NCBI GenBank assembly: GCA_002633025.1
Contig: NMRB01000754.1
Coordinates: 193,258-257,257 of the forward strand
DNA: 64,000 bases
Origin: Notospermus geniculatus
Taxonomy: Eukaryota > Nemertea > Pilidiophora > Heteronemertea > Lineidae
Reading direction: 5' to 3'
In this document: piece after piece, positions 16,001-31,000 of the stretch
How positions within the stretch are numbered: the first letter of the stretch is position 1
How the letters are laid out: each line of letters opens with the position of its first letter
The notes under the pieces: model-generated
Database searches by the model: none
The model's input: the letters and a program-made list of their open reading frames with translations, nothing else
What the model was told of the DNA's origin: nothing
Translations under genes and position numbers: made by a program

Positions 16001-19000
16001 TCTTGGGAAGCCACTTCCAACAGCAGACACTTGACAAATCGTCAGTGGACGATTCAACAGCCATCATCATTGAGTACACCAGCACTCAGAATGTCAGAGG
16101 TCTTCTGCTATCATGTTCTCTCAGAGAACTCAGCTCCAGCTCCAGGGTCCCCGCCAGAGGGTACTTTGGGTACAAATATAGTACCCTAAAGAAATTTGAG
16201 GGTACAATATACTACCCTGAAAAAAATCACTTCAGTAATGTTTTTCTTGAATTTGTTACATTTCAAATGCAACTTTCATGCAGAAGGAAGACTAATATAT
16301 TTTGCATTTTGGGGTGTAAAAAATGACTCTGGAGGCCATTATTAACAGAAGAAAAAANGTTGAAAGTCTCTGCTGAGCTTGACTTGATAACATCACAAGT
16401 TGTGCAGTCTTTCATAAAGTTGTTTCCAATACATCTCGGTTTCATATTCATTTTGTAAACACGTTTTTTTGCCGACACAGATCATGCAGTAGATGTGTAC
16501 TTTGCTGCAGAAATCAATACAGTTGGTATAGTGGTATGCCAGAGTGTAAAATATACAGGTTTAGAATTTCAGAAGGAAGGTATTTAGTCGGCAACAGTTG
16601 TTTGGTGCCTGGGGGGTTGGGTGTGGTAATGTGAAGGGGTTGGTTCCGCCACAACACCGGAACATTCTGGAATAAAAGATGATATCAATTTCCCAGTTGC
16701 ATCAAGTCAGAAAGTCTTACTTGTGTGCTCAGATGACGAATGTTGTCAGGAGCGTTTTTACCATCAAAAAGCTCTCGCAGTATCATACCACACGAGCTCC
16801 AGGGGATACACGTACAATAGACAATTCTCAAATTGAAGTAAACGACAAAGATCTGCGCACTTCCGCCGAAATCTCAACCACAACCTCGGTTTGAAACTGA
16901 ATGGCGTAACACAGACAACCCCACGACAGTGACGTCGAAGACGTTGCGTCAGACTCGACCCATGCTAAATCATCGATAGCGTCACGTCATCCGGTTTCAG
17001 ATCGAGGTTCTGGTTGAGATTTCGGCGGAAGTGTGCAGATCTGCAAATTCCAGAATCATCTATAGACCTTTCATTCTGACAAGTATATTCCTGTGTTAGT
17101 GCGAGAGCCCGTGGCTCCAGCATTGGCCTGATAATTCATTATATCTGCCCATCGGCCACAGCACATTCATCAATACTGTTTCTTCTCCACCGTGTCATGG
17201 CAGGGATCATGAATCTGAGGTCCGTAGATATATCTCAATGTGCATCAAGTGGATGATACTAACCCAGGCCATCAGTACACTTCATTTAATGTCATTCTAC
17301 CTCCCTGGGGTCCTATCAAACTTGGGGTATGCTAGTATTAGTATAACAACCTAATTACTATATTATGGAACCTCCCTTTAGTGGACACCTCTACCAGGAC
17401 ACCTCCTATTGAACACAGCAAAGTTCAGTCCCACACTGGTCACTTCTGTTCATTTTGACCTCTGTAATCAGGACACCTCTCAATTCAGGACAGTATCGGA
17501 CAGTCCCGAAGGTGTCCTTAATAGGGAGGTTCCACTGTATATTCAGAAAGAATTGATAATGGACAGACTTCATATCAAGGTTATGTTTGAGTCTACTGTC
17601 CTTGATATAGAGGTCAGAGGTCACCCTTGAGTGGTCTCATCGCATGATGTCTGTTGACTTTGCAGTGGTGTAACAGGATATAAAGTCCCTGTTCACAATG
17701 TCCCCACAGGAGTGATGATGTAAGGTTGCAACTCAAGAAGAATCAAGTCAACCTTGGCTAACATTCATTATCTATTTTGTATATTTTCAGATACAAGAAT
17801 TGAGCCACGTCAACTTGCCGGTGATGTTGATGCCGGACGACTTCAAGGCGTACAGTAAAACACGCGTCGATAATCATTTGTTCAACAAGTAAGTACAGCT
17901 TAGACCCGATGTTGAAAAAGACAAATATTTTTTGAACAGAGATCCGAATAGCAGGCGACTCGAGGCGTGGAAAAGGGCCTGGATCATACTCTTTGGCTCC
18001 TGTTCCATAGAAGTTCACGTTTCACTTTTCATGCGTCACGCTTCATGTTTTCCTTCGTTCCTCGATTCAGCGCACAACGAGACACACATTACCTGTCCTG
18101 TGTCGTGCATTCTCCGAGGAACGAAAGGAAAACTTGAAGTGTGACACGTGAAAAGTGAAACGTGAACTTCTATGGAACAGGAGCCTTACGAGGCAGTGTG
18201 GAACGGCAGTACAGTCTCCCATTGTTATGAATTACTCATATTTTTTCAACATTCCGCATGTTTGAACACTTCCCACTGTTTGAACCCATGACTCACGTTG
18301 GCAACTGTCGACTGTTGCTCCGGTTGAAGTCGGCAGCAATTTCCTGGCATTGATGTGGCATGAACGATCTCAGCCTCCGAGGGTACATCAATAAAAACGG
18401 TGATGAAACGATACACCGACTCCACCCAATTAGACTAATGCTTAATTATTTGATAATGACGTTTAGATAATGGGTTGTGTTGTCCCCAGGGGGCGTTGTT
18501 GTGATGGAAACTTCTTTACAGTTCAGGAAGGGCGAGGAGAAAGAGTATACTTGAGTTTTTCTTTGCCTTGTTGGTACCAGTGGTATACCACTGTGCTGCT
18601 TCAGTTGATGGATTGTGGGGGCTTATTGACTGTCTTCAGCATGCTCCGTCTTGAAAGGTACTTACGAAAAGCCGTCACACATGGAGAATAATAATGCAGA
18701 GATGGGTTAACTACTATAACATCGTTGGATGTGGTTGTGTATGAAGTTACATGTTGAATCACAAGGGAACATTCAATTAGTTTTCAGTCCATGTACAGTG
18801 GAACCTCTCTATTAAGGACACCTCTGGGGCTGACAAATGCTGTCCTTAATTGAGAGGTGTCCTGATTACAGAGGTTAAAATGAATAGAAATGTTCAATTT
18901 GGGACTGATTTTTGGTTCCTTAATAGAGAGGTGTCCTCCTGGCAGAGGTGTCCGTTGAGGAAGGTTCCACTGTACATGTATGTCACTTGATGTGATGTGA

Positions 19001-22000
19001 AGTTGAGCAGCGACACTTAAGCCTAGGTCACAAATCCACCGGGCCCCGTACGATTTTCCCCACCCAGCGGCTTGCCGTGGATTTTAGAGACTGAAACACG
19101 GATCTAAGATGAATTATGCCGAAATCACCTCAATGGATAAGCGGAAATTAGACTGGATCAAATTGGGCACCGTAGAAATTGGCCAAAATGTCTGTTTTTA
19201 CTCGCCGTACGGGCCCCGGAGTGGATATGTGACTGGGGCTTTATTGAGAGCAGGTCCTCACATGGCCTGAATGTAATATAAGCAAACATTATGGCCAACT
19301 CCAATAAGTGTTTTGATTTTGCGTGAGATTATTTGTCAAGGATTCTTAAGTGTGCTCTTCATGTTGTATAGTTTGCGTTCTTTGTGGTTTGCAAAATGTC
19401 AGGTAATGGCAAACCAGTCAGAAATGTTAGACAGGATTTCAGTCCACAGTAAATGGGGGACATCACTGCCGTTAGATTAGAGGTCGCCTGTTAGTGGGCC
19501 TCGAACGACACAAAATTTGAGAAAGACGTAGGCCACAGCCTCATGTCATGGATGACGTTGTGGTCTGCACTTCTTCTCCACGATGTCAAATTCCGTGATG
19601 TTCTAGGACCGCTAACTGGTGGTGACATCTAGCGGCAGTAAAGTCGCCCACTCCCAGCTCAATATGCAGTCCCTGCATCGTGACCATTCCTGACATGAAA
19701 ACATGCTTCACAATCGGACCAAGAATTGGTCATTTCATACAAAGAGTCTTAAGATAATTGGTGCCATTATGCTCTGGTCCATGCCTTACAGGTACTCGCC
19801 GCACCATGCCTGAGCTGAACCCAGAACAGTTGATGCAGCGTGCCATGCAGTAGAGTTCGTTACATGGCATAAACTCCTCCATATCACAATAAAGTCCTCA
19901 GAATCGTCGTCTGTCATTTGCTTTGTCGCGTTTTGTTTCATCGACGACGGCAGTCTTCTTACTCGCCGTCTGATTGGTGTACCCGTTAAACCTCTGATGT
20001 ATTGGCGTATATATATGATGTGGTTGCCATGGTGATTGCATTCAGCCCGGCTAATCAGGTGATGGCATTATAATGGTAGTCTGGCCGAGATCTCTCGTGG
20101 TATCATGAGGCGAAAGATGAGGGTTGTGTTTATTGTCTGGTACCGTGGCCTGGCGGTCACTGTTTTAATGAAAACTCTTCCAGTAAATCTGCAATATGCA
20201 GACAGATTGTGGCGATTGTTGATGGCAAAATGCATCAAAGCTGAATGCCGATTCACACTCTTACCTGATCTGAAATGATCAAGTGATGCATGAATAAGCA
20301 GCTCCTTGAGTTCCCCCCGGAAAGGTTTCTGTTGACTGGGGAATGGTGTGAAGTTTGAGACTGTATTACAGTGGCAAGCGCAAAAAAGTTATTACGGGTA
20401 CTAAGTCTGAGGGGTCAAGGAAAACCCGTCGGATGTTGCATTTGGGAAACGTGTCAATGGCCGTGGTGAACCCTCACATTTCAATGAGGAACCCGCACAC
20501 TAACGTCACGACGTGGCGCTGCAAGCGCTTGTACCGAAAGTCTCTTTTTTCTAACGTTACTTCCATTTATTTCTGCAGTGAAAATAAACCATTTGTGTTG
20601 GTCGCCCGAGAGTAAAACTTACATCATCTTGTAGCGGATGAAATTTTCTTTTATTCTCATTCCTTTTTTTCTTAAAATGAAGGGGATACAATGGCGATAA
20701 AAGCAACGTCTTTCCTGTCATTTTTCCTGTAGAAAAATGTACAGGCATTTTTTTCATGACGCAACGTCAGCACCTAACATGACGTCAATGACACCTAAAA
20801 TGACGTCAATGACGTCGTTTCGGTACAAGCGCTCACAGCGCCGACCTGTCGGGATAAACCGCAGGGCGGGTTCCTCATAGCTGAAATGTACTATGTAACA
20901 GGTAAACAGATCAATGGCAGCCCTTGTTGATCATTCAGTGACATCCGACGGGTTTTCCTAGACCGTCACATAAGTAAGGAAATCATGGTATGGTTAAAGT
21001 CCTGTTCAGTAAAAAGACTCGGACGTAGTCTTAAGATAACATTTAACAAATAAACCAATATATTTATGTCTGTATTTTACAGGGAGAACATGCCGAGTCA
21101 CTTCAAGGTAAAGGAGTACTGTCCCGTGGTATTCCGTAATCTACGGGAACGGTTCGGGATTGATGACGTTGACTACAACGTAAGTAAACACGACTCTTTT
21201 GTATTAATTTAATGGACTGGTTTGTGAAGAGCTCTCCTAAGTTATCAGAGGCTTGCAGTGGTCACTCTCCTTCGCACATCGGCATCAATGCCGAGGAGCG
21301 CTTAGAACCCCTGACAATCTCAAGGTCGGCAAACCCTGCATTGTGCGTGGAGGGTTACCTTACCTCCTGATATAGATAGAGCTTGTGCAGTGGCTCATTA
21401 GACGTCACTTTTGACCGGCGGTCCACCATGCTGACGTCAACGACACAGTGCGCCACGTGTAGATCACGTAATGGTTGAAGATGCACACACTCCACTTGCC
21501 CTGACGACAAAGTGCACCACGTGGGTCGCCGACGCCAATTTGACTGTCAAGATGGCGGATTTTTCCGTGATGACGTCATCTGCACAAGCTCTATACTCAA
21601 TGCGGAACGTGCAGAACTAATGTTTAAATGTTTGCTGTCTTGTGTTTGTCTTCAGAATTCCCTGACCAAGAAGCCACCCCAGCCACTAGACTCCCCCGGT
21701 CGGAGTGCGGCCAAGTTTTTCCTCTCGTACGATAAACAATACTTAATAAAGACTTTAGTGAGTGAGGAAGTGGAGCAGATGCATCACATACTTAAAGAGT
21801 ATCATTCGGTGAGTATGACGTCTCATAGAGTAACAGTTCCCCGAGTCCTAAGTGTTTTTAGGAGCCTTGATAGTCTAGTCATACTGGTTATCACATCCGT
21901 TTAGCAAGTGGTAGGTCCCGGTTTCAAATCCCATATGGGATTAATCATCCCTGCTCTTCAGTCCGCTGCGTGTGACAGTAAGCCTTGGTGCCTTGTACCT

Positions 22001-25000
22001 TGTGTCTTTCCAAGGGCAAATGAAATACCCCATCCAGGGAGGAACATAAGTAGCTTGCGATGGCCTCTTCCGTACTTACCAGGGCCAATAATGCTGTGGC
22101 TTCGGCTCTGATGGAAAAGTAAAACGAAGACAAATACTAAAGTGCCAGTCTGAGTGAGTATCGGATGATATAATAACATGTGCTCTCTGTTCCAGTTTGT
22201 CGTAGAGCGCCACGCGGTGACGTTACTGCCACACTACCTGGGAATGTACCGGTACACAGTCAATGATCAGGAACATTATATGCTTGTCATGAGAAACGTA
22301 TTCAGCCCTCGATTAACGATTCATAAAAAATACGACCTTAAGGTAGGTAGAAATTGTGGAATGGACAGGTAACTGAACCAACAAACTGATCCCGTTGCCA
22401 ACTTGGGGAACCCTCCCTCTCACTGGTTCCATTTACCGTCTCTCCTCAATCAAACCGACTCACGCTTCGTTCCAACGTATTCTGGGTTTTATCTCCACCC
22501 ATGATCCCTAGTTGGTGCTTGTAAAAGAGGAACTGCAGGCCCAGGGCATTGTCCCATTCCACTGGACCTACTACTGCCATCTGGTGGCTGTTTGGTGAAC
22601 TGGAATCCCAAGCTTTGCTCTGATGAGACATGCACCTAGTAGAACTCATGGTCCACCCTGGATCAAATCATTTAGCTCCCATTGGTGCTAGAGCACTTCA
22701 TTACTGCTTTAGACTTGGTTGATGAAGAAATGCATGCAGTATTTTGGTGGACTTTTTCGCCAGCTGAGGGTCGGATGCGGGTGTTACGATTCTCTATATT
22801 TTGTAACTGGTGCTTTTATGTTTGTTTATCAGGGTGTCGCAAACGACGCTAAAAATCAGAGTGATAAAGAGAAATCCAGAAAAAGATTATCTTCTTCGGT
22901 AAATATTGATAGGGCCTAGGGAACCCTGCCGTCAGTTTTAGGACCAGTGAAACTTGAGAAAAAAACAAATGACCCCCACATCAGGGGACCTTACAAGAAA
23001 ATCAAACCTGTTATGTAAAGGGGTGCATTTGTAGGGAAGTTAAACGCCAATAGCCAGAGGCTCACATCTCTGTGTGCGTCATTAGACATTCAAGCTTAGG
23101 CCAGTCGGTGACAGGTCCATCAAAAGATCCTGTCATCTTACGTCTCAAGTTTCACACTGCTTCCATCATTCGCCTAGGTCTGTCGCAAAAGCTACTTGCA
23201 TAATGGGGGTGCTCGTTACTCAACCTCGTTCCTAGGAGTCAGGTCTGTGAAAAACTTCTACTACCAACGTTTTGGCTCATCTTCAGTGTTATCATATCCA
23301 TGACTTGAGCTTTCGTATTCTAGAATGCACAATCGTTCATAATCTAAAAAACAGGTGCAAGTGAGGCACCACAGGTAAACCTGGTGCCTGACCTCACCTG
23401 CAGGTGTCACTGATTCCTAGGGATGAGGTTTGTATGTTTCTGTGTGTTGGAACGTCGCTGCATATGGCTGGGTGGCTGTAGAACCATATCATTTGTGTTG
23501 TTATTTTACAACTTGATCATTATCTTCTGCTTATCCTGGGTACTTGGCGAGTGACTGTCTGTCATTGTTTGTCCTCAGGAGTATTAAAAAGTCTATTTCC
23601 TCTACAGCCGATTTCGTGGCAGTTTGCAGCAAGGGAGTCGTTTTTCACTGGCGATGGATTAATTAAACACAATGTGTTGTTACACCATCGAAGGATTATC
23701 CAAAAACCCTGTGAAAACCGCACCACTTGCCGCAAACCACGGTGGAATCCGTTGTATTGGAAACGGGCCTTTACTCAAATGATATGGTCCGCTGTCCCCT
23801 GACCTGCATCAGGGCATGTTCAGCTGTCTCACTCTAACTTATCACTTCTATGCCATCTCTTTCTTCAGGGTTTGATATATAGGAATCCAGTCCATCATTC
23901 AGTAAGATTTCCAAATAATTCAGCGATTATGGACTCGCCAATAGGTGGCGTCCACAGTTCCGTATAATTCCCATACAGTGATGGCCTAGCACAGACTGGA
24001 CCCATGTGCCATGACGACACACTATACTCAGTGTCACATCTCATGAACTGGTGCGCCACCTATTGGGGATGTTCTGCCTCATTTAGGCCCGTGTTCTATG
24101 TCAACAGTAACATCACTCAGACTCCAGTTCGTCAGTCATGTCAACAAGTTCCCATAAAATCATAACTCAATCTGTCCCAAAATCACCAGTCCTGTTTCAC
24201 TTCTTCTTTGCACCGGTTTCTTTCAAGTTCTAAGAATGGTGGAATGCATGGGTACAGAGAGTATTCTCTGGGTCTTCACCATAGTATGTAATGTTGCATT
24301 GACAGGGTTTCCGCCAGAGGGTAAAATGGGTAAAATTCCCTACCCTTAAATTTTTCCAGGGTACGGATCCGTACCCTCGAAAATGTTGAGTAACCATTTT
24401 TCCATGACATGCCGGATGAAACCAAACAACCGGCATGACCGGTGCCGGAATTTTATGCTTCAAAATACGCCTAAAATAGCACAAACATCGTTTAAAACCT
24501 TTTTAAAAATAAAAATAAAAAAATTTCAAATTTTTTAAATGTTCAAAAATAAAAATAAAAATAAAAAAAATGTTAAAAAAAATTTTTTTAAAAATTGTCC
24601 CAAAAAAATTTCAAACATTTTTTTCCAAAAAATTTTTTTTGGTCCGTACCCTCATATTTTTCTGGCGGAAACCCTGATCGAAATACATTGGAACCTCTCT
24701 ATATAGGACCGGCTGACCGTTGCTGTCCGTAATTGAGAGGTGTCCTGATTACAGAGGTCAAAATCAATAGAAACAACAAGTATGGAGTGAATTCTGGTGT
24801 ACTTTATAGAGAGGTGTCCCGCTGGCAGAGGTGTCCGCTAAGGGAGGTTCTACTGTATGTTCATAAGGTGGCTGTTGGCCTGTTGATATTGGGCATCACC
24901 CAAAATTCATAAGCAGGTTTCTTCAGATATTTTTGGCACCACTCATAGGGCTGAACATAAGAAAGAAGTTAGAAGTTCATAGAGAGACCCTTCAGTTTAT

Positions 25001-28000
25001 GATTCCCTCAGCATTCTCAAGGTGAAGACAGTATGATTGTTTGGTGTGTATTGGATGGGGGGGGGGGGCTTGCTTGGGATGCCTGTAGCCAGCATGGAAT
25101 GGTAGGCCTTTGTGACAACTCTACCAGTTGTGATACTTGGCAGAGGAGGTTTTCAATGCAGTATCAAAAATTCACAGAAACTTGGTCCATTTTGAAAGGT
25201 CCTGTTTGGCGATGGTGTCGGGTGGAAGTGTTCTCACTGCAGTCCTGATAACAGCTGACGAAGGTCCATTCCTTCTTCTAAGATCCTGCTGGTGTAGTGC
25301 TGCTTCAGCTAGGCCTAACATGTAAAATAACTTCCTTACCCTCGGTACAAATGTCCCAAAGTGGCGGGCTACCTACCACTGGATATCTGCTAAATACAGA
25401 AGGACAAACCGGTGCCCAGAAAACCAAATCAGATGTGATTATTATGCAATGGATAATACACTACTGTGGTCCATCTGGTATTGGCTTTAGTCATAGGTCT
25501 GAATAGGTATTTAAAATCTGGCCAGTCTGAACACTTGTACTGAGGGGTGTAAGGGCCGTATGCTTGGGTCGGACTTTAGCCTAAAGTATAGTTGAAGTTA
25601 GACTTTCTCTTTGCATGAAGCAGTGAGAAAAGTCAGACTTTAATGAAAGTCTGGCTGAAGTCCGACCCGAGCATACGGTATGAAGTCGTTTCCTCTGTAC
25701 TGAGGGTATTCCCTACTGAGGTGTTCCCATGGTGCAATGTAATGCAGATAGTTCGGGGGGGGGGGATATCATGTCGCAAAATGGTGATCCTTTCGATCGC
25801 CCATTGGAGGGGATATTTATGTAATTTTGGGCAATGTAGGCAAACTAATCCACAGCAGCGTTTCCTGGAATAGCCGAATAATGGACTAAGAACAAGTTAG
25901 TAGTATAACCTGCAGATATGAACTGTGTCTTGCTCTATTCTAGGGGTCTACGGTTGATAGACAGGCCAGTGATAAAGAGAAGGTAACACAATCGATGCAT
26001 CTTACTCACACCAGGAGGCGTTCATTTCATCATGTCGTCTGCTCTGTCTGTTTATGTTGTAAACCTTGAGTGTGACAACATGTGAGCATGCCTGTTACGA
26101 GATTCTTGATTCATGATCGTGTCGAGTCAGTTTGAAAATTCCAATCGACGGACTGAAAAGGAATTTCCAAACTGTACGATTATAAGATTCTTCTTCCCTC
26201 CTCTCCCTCCTGTTTCCTATCTTCCACCCATCTTTAAATCTCATCCGACTCTGACTGACCCAGTTTCCCTCAGATATCTTCCTCTGATGACTTAAAGATA
26301 AAGGATGAATTTCTTGAAGGAGCCCGGTATTGCCACTTTTCTCGACAGACGGCGCCACCGTGGCACTCTCCAACCCAAGAGACTAACTACGTGTCGCCAA
26401 ATAAAGCCGATTTACTGCATACATTTTGTAATGGATTTTTGTAGTCCGTGTTGCTGCCGCTAGGTGGCTCCCTCTGCGTCGGCAGTCAAATTACCCATTA
26501 GCGATCGCATACTGTACTCCTTTAATCCAGCAATGACCGAACGCTTGGATTTGGCCGGCTATCATCTCGTGAAGTCTGTTCATTTCATTTCCTGCCCCTA
26601 GGTGGCGCTAACTTCATAACTCAACAGGCTTAATCTCTTGATAGGATGGCAGTTGATGCCAGGATTTGCCTAAACACCTTGTCTGAAATCCACTCGGCAA
26701 TTCACCAGTGGTGTGTTCTTCAAAAGGCAATGGTTCCACACCTGTCTTGCTGCCTCTCTTTCTAAACAATGTCCCTTGTCCCCTGCTTCCAACAATCTCT
26801 TCATCAGATCTATGGGAGAATTTCTGCCGAGAGGCCACCTGTTAGCGGTCCTAGAAAGTCACAAAATTTGACGTCACAGACGTCAGTCATAGCCTCCGCA
26901 TCGGTATGGAAGACGTTGTAGCGTGCACTTCTCTGTGACATCAAATGTGACGTTCTAGGACCGCTGTGACTGGTGGTGGCCTCTAACGGCAGGAAAATCT
27001 CCTCCCAAGTCATTGTTCTCAGAAGACAATCTGCTTACGACAGTTGAAATGAGTTTTGCCTCATCTATCAGAATTAACAACCACGGTAGACTCGTGTGAT
27101 TTAACATTAGGCCAGATTAACACTCAAGCATGTTGGCTTCACAGCTTCATATTTGACAATAATGCTTGCTATATGAAATTGCGTCTGCTGAAATTTGAGC
27201 TGGTTAAAATCCTGAAACATTAGTCGTAGTTTCCACTGGATCTCTCGGATAGCGATGACGATCTTTGAGATTCATATCATGCTCATCTTCCTCGTCACTT
27301 TCCCGTCCGTGTCAGGTTATGTGCTGAATGCTGATTGGCTGTTGTCATGGCGATGCATGAGCGCTCTACCGTTGATGTAAATAAAGCACATGTTGCATGT
27401 TAGTGCCACCTATGAGTTGTAATGTGACCTATCTCCAGCATGATATGTAGAAACCTGCCCTGAACACTCCTGATTGTTCTGTTGTTGAAATTGTTGGGAG
27501 TGAACCCTGATTGCTCTATTGTTTAGACGTTGATGGGATTGACTTGCATTTTGATAATGAAATTCATGGTGATGTTGCCTGACTTATTTATAATTACATG
27601 AACTTTGACCTTGATGTTTGTCTGTTGGTTGTGATGCTTGATTGGCTGTCTCGCCAATCATACCACGTATGTGATTGGCCGCCATAAATGTATCAAGCAT
27701 TTGCTATTTCATTTTAAAAAAAACCACTAAACACTCATTTTACTCCTCAAAACCCATGTGACTTAACTTTCTGTGTGTCTTTATTCTACACGTTTTGAAC
27801 ACGAGCGGGCCATGAATGATCATGGTCCCTTTAACACCTCTTGCGTTTTAATTAACATAATTTATTTCTCTTGCTTTTGCTTCTTTCTGTATCCATTAAC
27901 CATCTCTGATGAAATGATGCATTCCTGGTCCAAATTCCACAAAGATCAAGTGACACTTCAAAAAATCGTTGTTGTTTTTCTTTTCAAGTGTCATTTTATT

Positions 28001-31000
28001 TCATTTTCTGCCTATTTTGTGCATTCAAATTGACTCACTGCATTACTGTTGTGCTGTGGACGTGTTGTGTAATCATCTACCCTTGAAATAAAGAATGGGC
28101 TTTTCCTGTGGTTATAATCGCTGGTCCATTATGTAATAATGGGGGGGGGCAGAATTTTGCCACACCTCAAGGTATTTCTTTCACCTTTTCAACCAGTACC
28201 TCGACGGTGTGGCTAATGATTTGATAATTTTGATGTCTGCTGTTCACATTTTCTTTTGTTTGGTTTTCTCACCGGGTCAGGGGGGGGGGAGTCCCACCCC
28301 AGTCCCCCATTCAAAGCATATGTGACCCGCTCCAGAAAAAGCAGGTGCTTGTCGCAAGTGATTATCATTGGTCATCAGTTTATTCAACTATTATCACTGC
28401 TGTCCACTACTGTTGTCAACCTACAGAGACCTACATTTCAGCTATTGTGTTGTATGGGCGTTAACCCTTTCCTTGGTTGCGACAAGTGCCCACTTTTGCG
28501 AGAGCGGGTCACGTATTTTCTTGTTTTCATGTGTTCTGTAAGATTTGTGTCTAATTGATTTACCGTAATCCTAGAATTAATGTTTGATGTGGCATGAGAA
28601 CATTGGAAGGGGGCAGCTGGTTTGTTGACATGAGGTGATATGAAGTCTCCAAACATGACCAGTTCATATAGAAGTTCTTCACTGACGTCACACGGTCACA
28701 CGACTCCAAAGAATCGCCCATGTTAGCTGTCGCCAACTTCAAAACTGTCACGTCATGACATTTTGACGTCAGCTGTGTCTTGACGCTGTGTTCATGCCGT
28801 GACGTCGCTTGACTTTTTGACATCCAATATGGCAGCATCGTGTCGTCATGGAAATGTGACATCATGAGAAGAACCTCTATTGCACACAGTTTTAACCCCT
28901 CTTTGAGATAACCTTTAGACTTGCTAGTCATAGCCTGCACACAGACTTGTGTCAACTCTATTCACCCATAAAACTAAAAGTCGCCTGCCCCTTTAGATGC
29001 CCGCTCATTGTAACCAGCTCTCAGTGTGGTTTTCTCACATTATCCACTCATTTATACCTTGGAGGAATTAATTCCTCCAAGTTTATACTCAATAGATCAT
29101 GTGTTTTTGGTTCGCTGCCTGATTCAAATGTTTTGCCTCGTTCTGCTTCTACCCGCTTCTTAGATAAGTCTCCTCTATTTAGCATGAAACGAACTCAGAG
29201 AAAATAGGTCACAGCAAGAATCGATTGTCTGAAATTGTACCCTCACCAACTATAAATATCTGAATGCATCCAGCATACTTTTGGTTCCTTGTCTGATTGA
29301 CTTAAAAACCATGTGATGGCCCTGGCCTGATTCTTCTAGAAACCATTCTTTCAACACATGTTTGTAATTGACCTTGACCTTTTGTGACCTTGCTGATGAC
29401 CTAATTCTCTGCCATGGAAACCATGAATATCCAGGTCAATGAGTAAATGATGTTTCCCTGATCACAATCCAGGTGATTCTGGATTCAATGGCTGATGTTG
29501 AACGCCACTCTGACCAGAGCAGTTCAAGTAGAGTCGAGCGGTCAGTGAACGGAAGGAGTGTGCATGGAATAAGCGGCAATATGTGAAGTTGTCTCACCTC
29601 CATGATTTTGACCACTCCACTCTACTTGTACCACCCAGAGCTTCCTCCAGATCATGGAGAGCATATCCTTACATCATTCAAGTAAATACAAAAAATGACT
29701 TCTCTTTGTCTCAAACATGTCAAAAACCAGACTTGACTTCAACTGGGCTCGCCAACAGAACTTCTTTGCAAAGGTTTTCCATCAGTTAAGATATTAGTTA
29801 AACTATCAGATTTAAAGTTTAGCTTCTGTTTGTAAAACTTGTGTGATATTGTAAGGACTGAGTCCAAGCCATTTGGGACGAGAAGGAAGTTACGAATGAT
29901 TCTCCGACTTACTGTACTTGTAGACTTGGTGCTACACCTACATGTATGATAAAACTATTGGCTTAGCCTTATAACTAACAGATTTATGATATGACCTCTC
30001 TGTTGTAGGCCAAGGAACTGCCAACGTTTAAAGACAACGACTTTGTCAAAGACGGGGAGACCATTTATATAGGAGATACAGCCAAGGAGGAGCTGATCAT
30101 AAAATTAACAGCTGATGTCGCGGTATGTATCCCTGGGAGGTGATGAACGCCGATTCAGATGAGGACCACTAGAAAATGTGGTCTGAGCATACATTGGAAA
30201 CTATACAGAGATGTACATTTCAGCTGTTGTAGTGTAAGGCCTTTAACCCTTTCCCCAGTTGCGACACGTGCCTACTTTTGCTAGAGCGGGTCACGATGCA
30301 ACCCTGAACCACAAAACCAGTTGCAAGTCGCTCTGAGGTTGGCAAGTTAGGACCAAATTATTTGTCCATTTCAGTATTGTCTGTCTATTGTGACATGACT
30401 GATTCTATTTCTTTCCTTATCTCCTGGTGTCATCTCAGTACATTTAGGCTTATTTTCCGTGTGACTTTCGACTGGTTTTGTGGTGCAGGGTCAGAAATGT
30501 TTGTTTACGCTTCCAGTTCTTGTCCAAGCATAACCTAATGGACTACAGTCTACTGATCGGGATCCACGACTGTGAATACGGTGACGATGACGACGTCGAA
30601 AACCAGGATGACGAGAATGGTTACGAAGAAGATGAGACAGACAGCGTTGGTAGCGCCGGGGGGATACCAACCCCACCGGATAGTCCAACTGCCTCCAATC
30701 CACCACCGTTTACGGGAGAGGTGGACCCAAAAATAGAAATCTTTGGCATCTCAAGTAATGAAGGTGAGTGACGATTCTCAGGAGGTCAAAAAATGGGAAG
30801 GATTTCAGCAGCAAGTCTGTTCAAAACGTGTTCAAAACGTGATCGTTGTCACCTCAACTCAAGTGAATGATGCGTGTTTTTGTCCATTTTTCAGGTGCGC
30901 CAAGAAAGGTTGTGTACTTCATGGCTCTCATAGACGTCCTGACTCATTACGGCGTGAAAAAACGGACAGCGCAGGCAGCAAAGACTGTTAAACATGGCGC

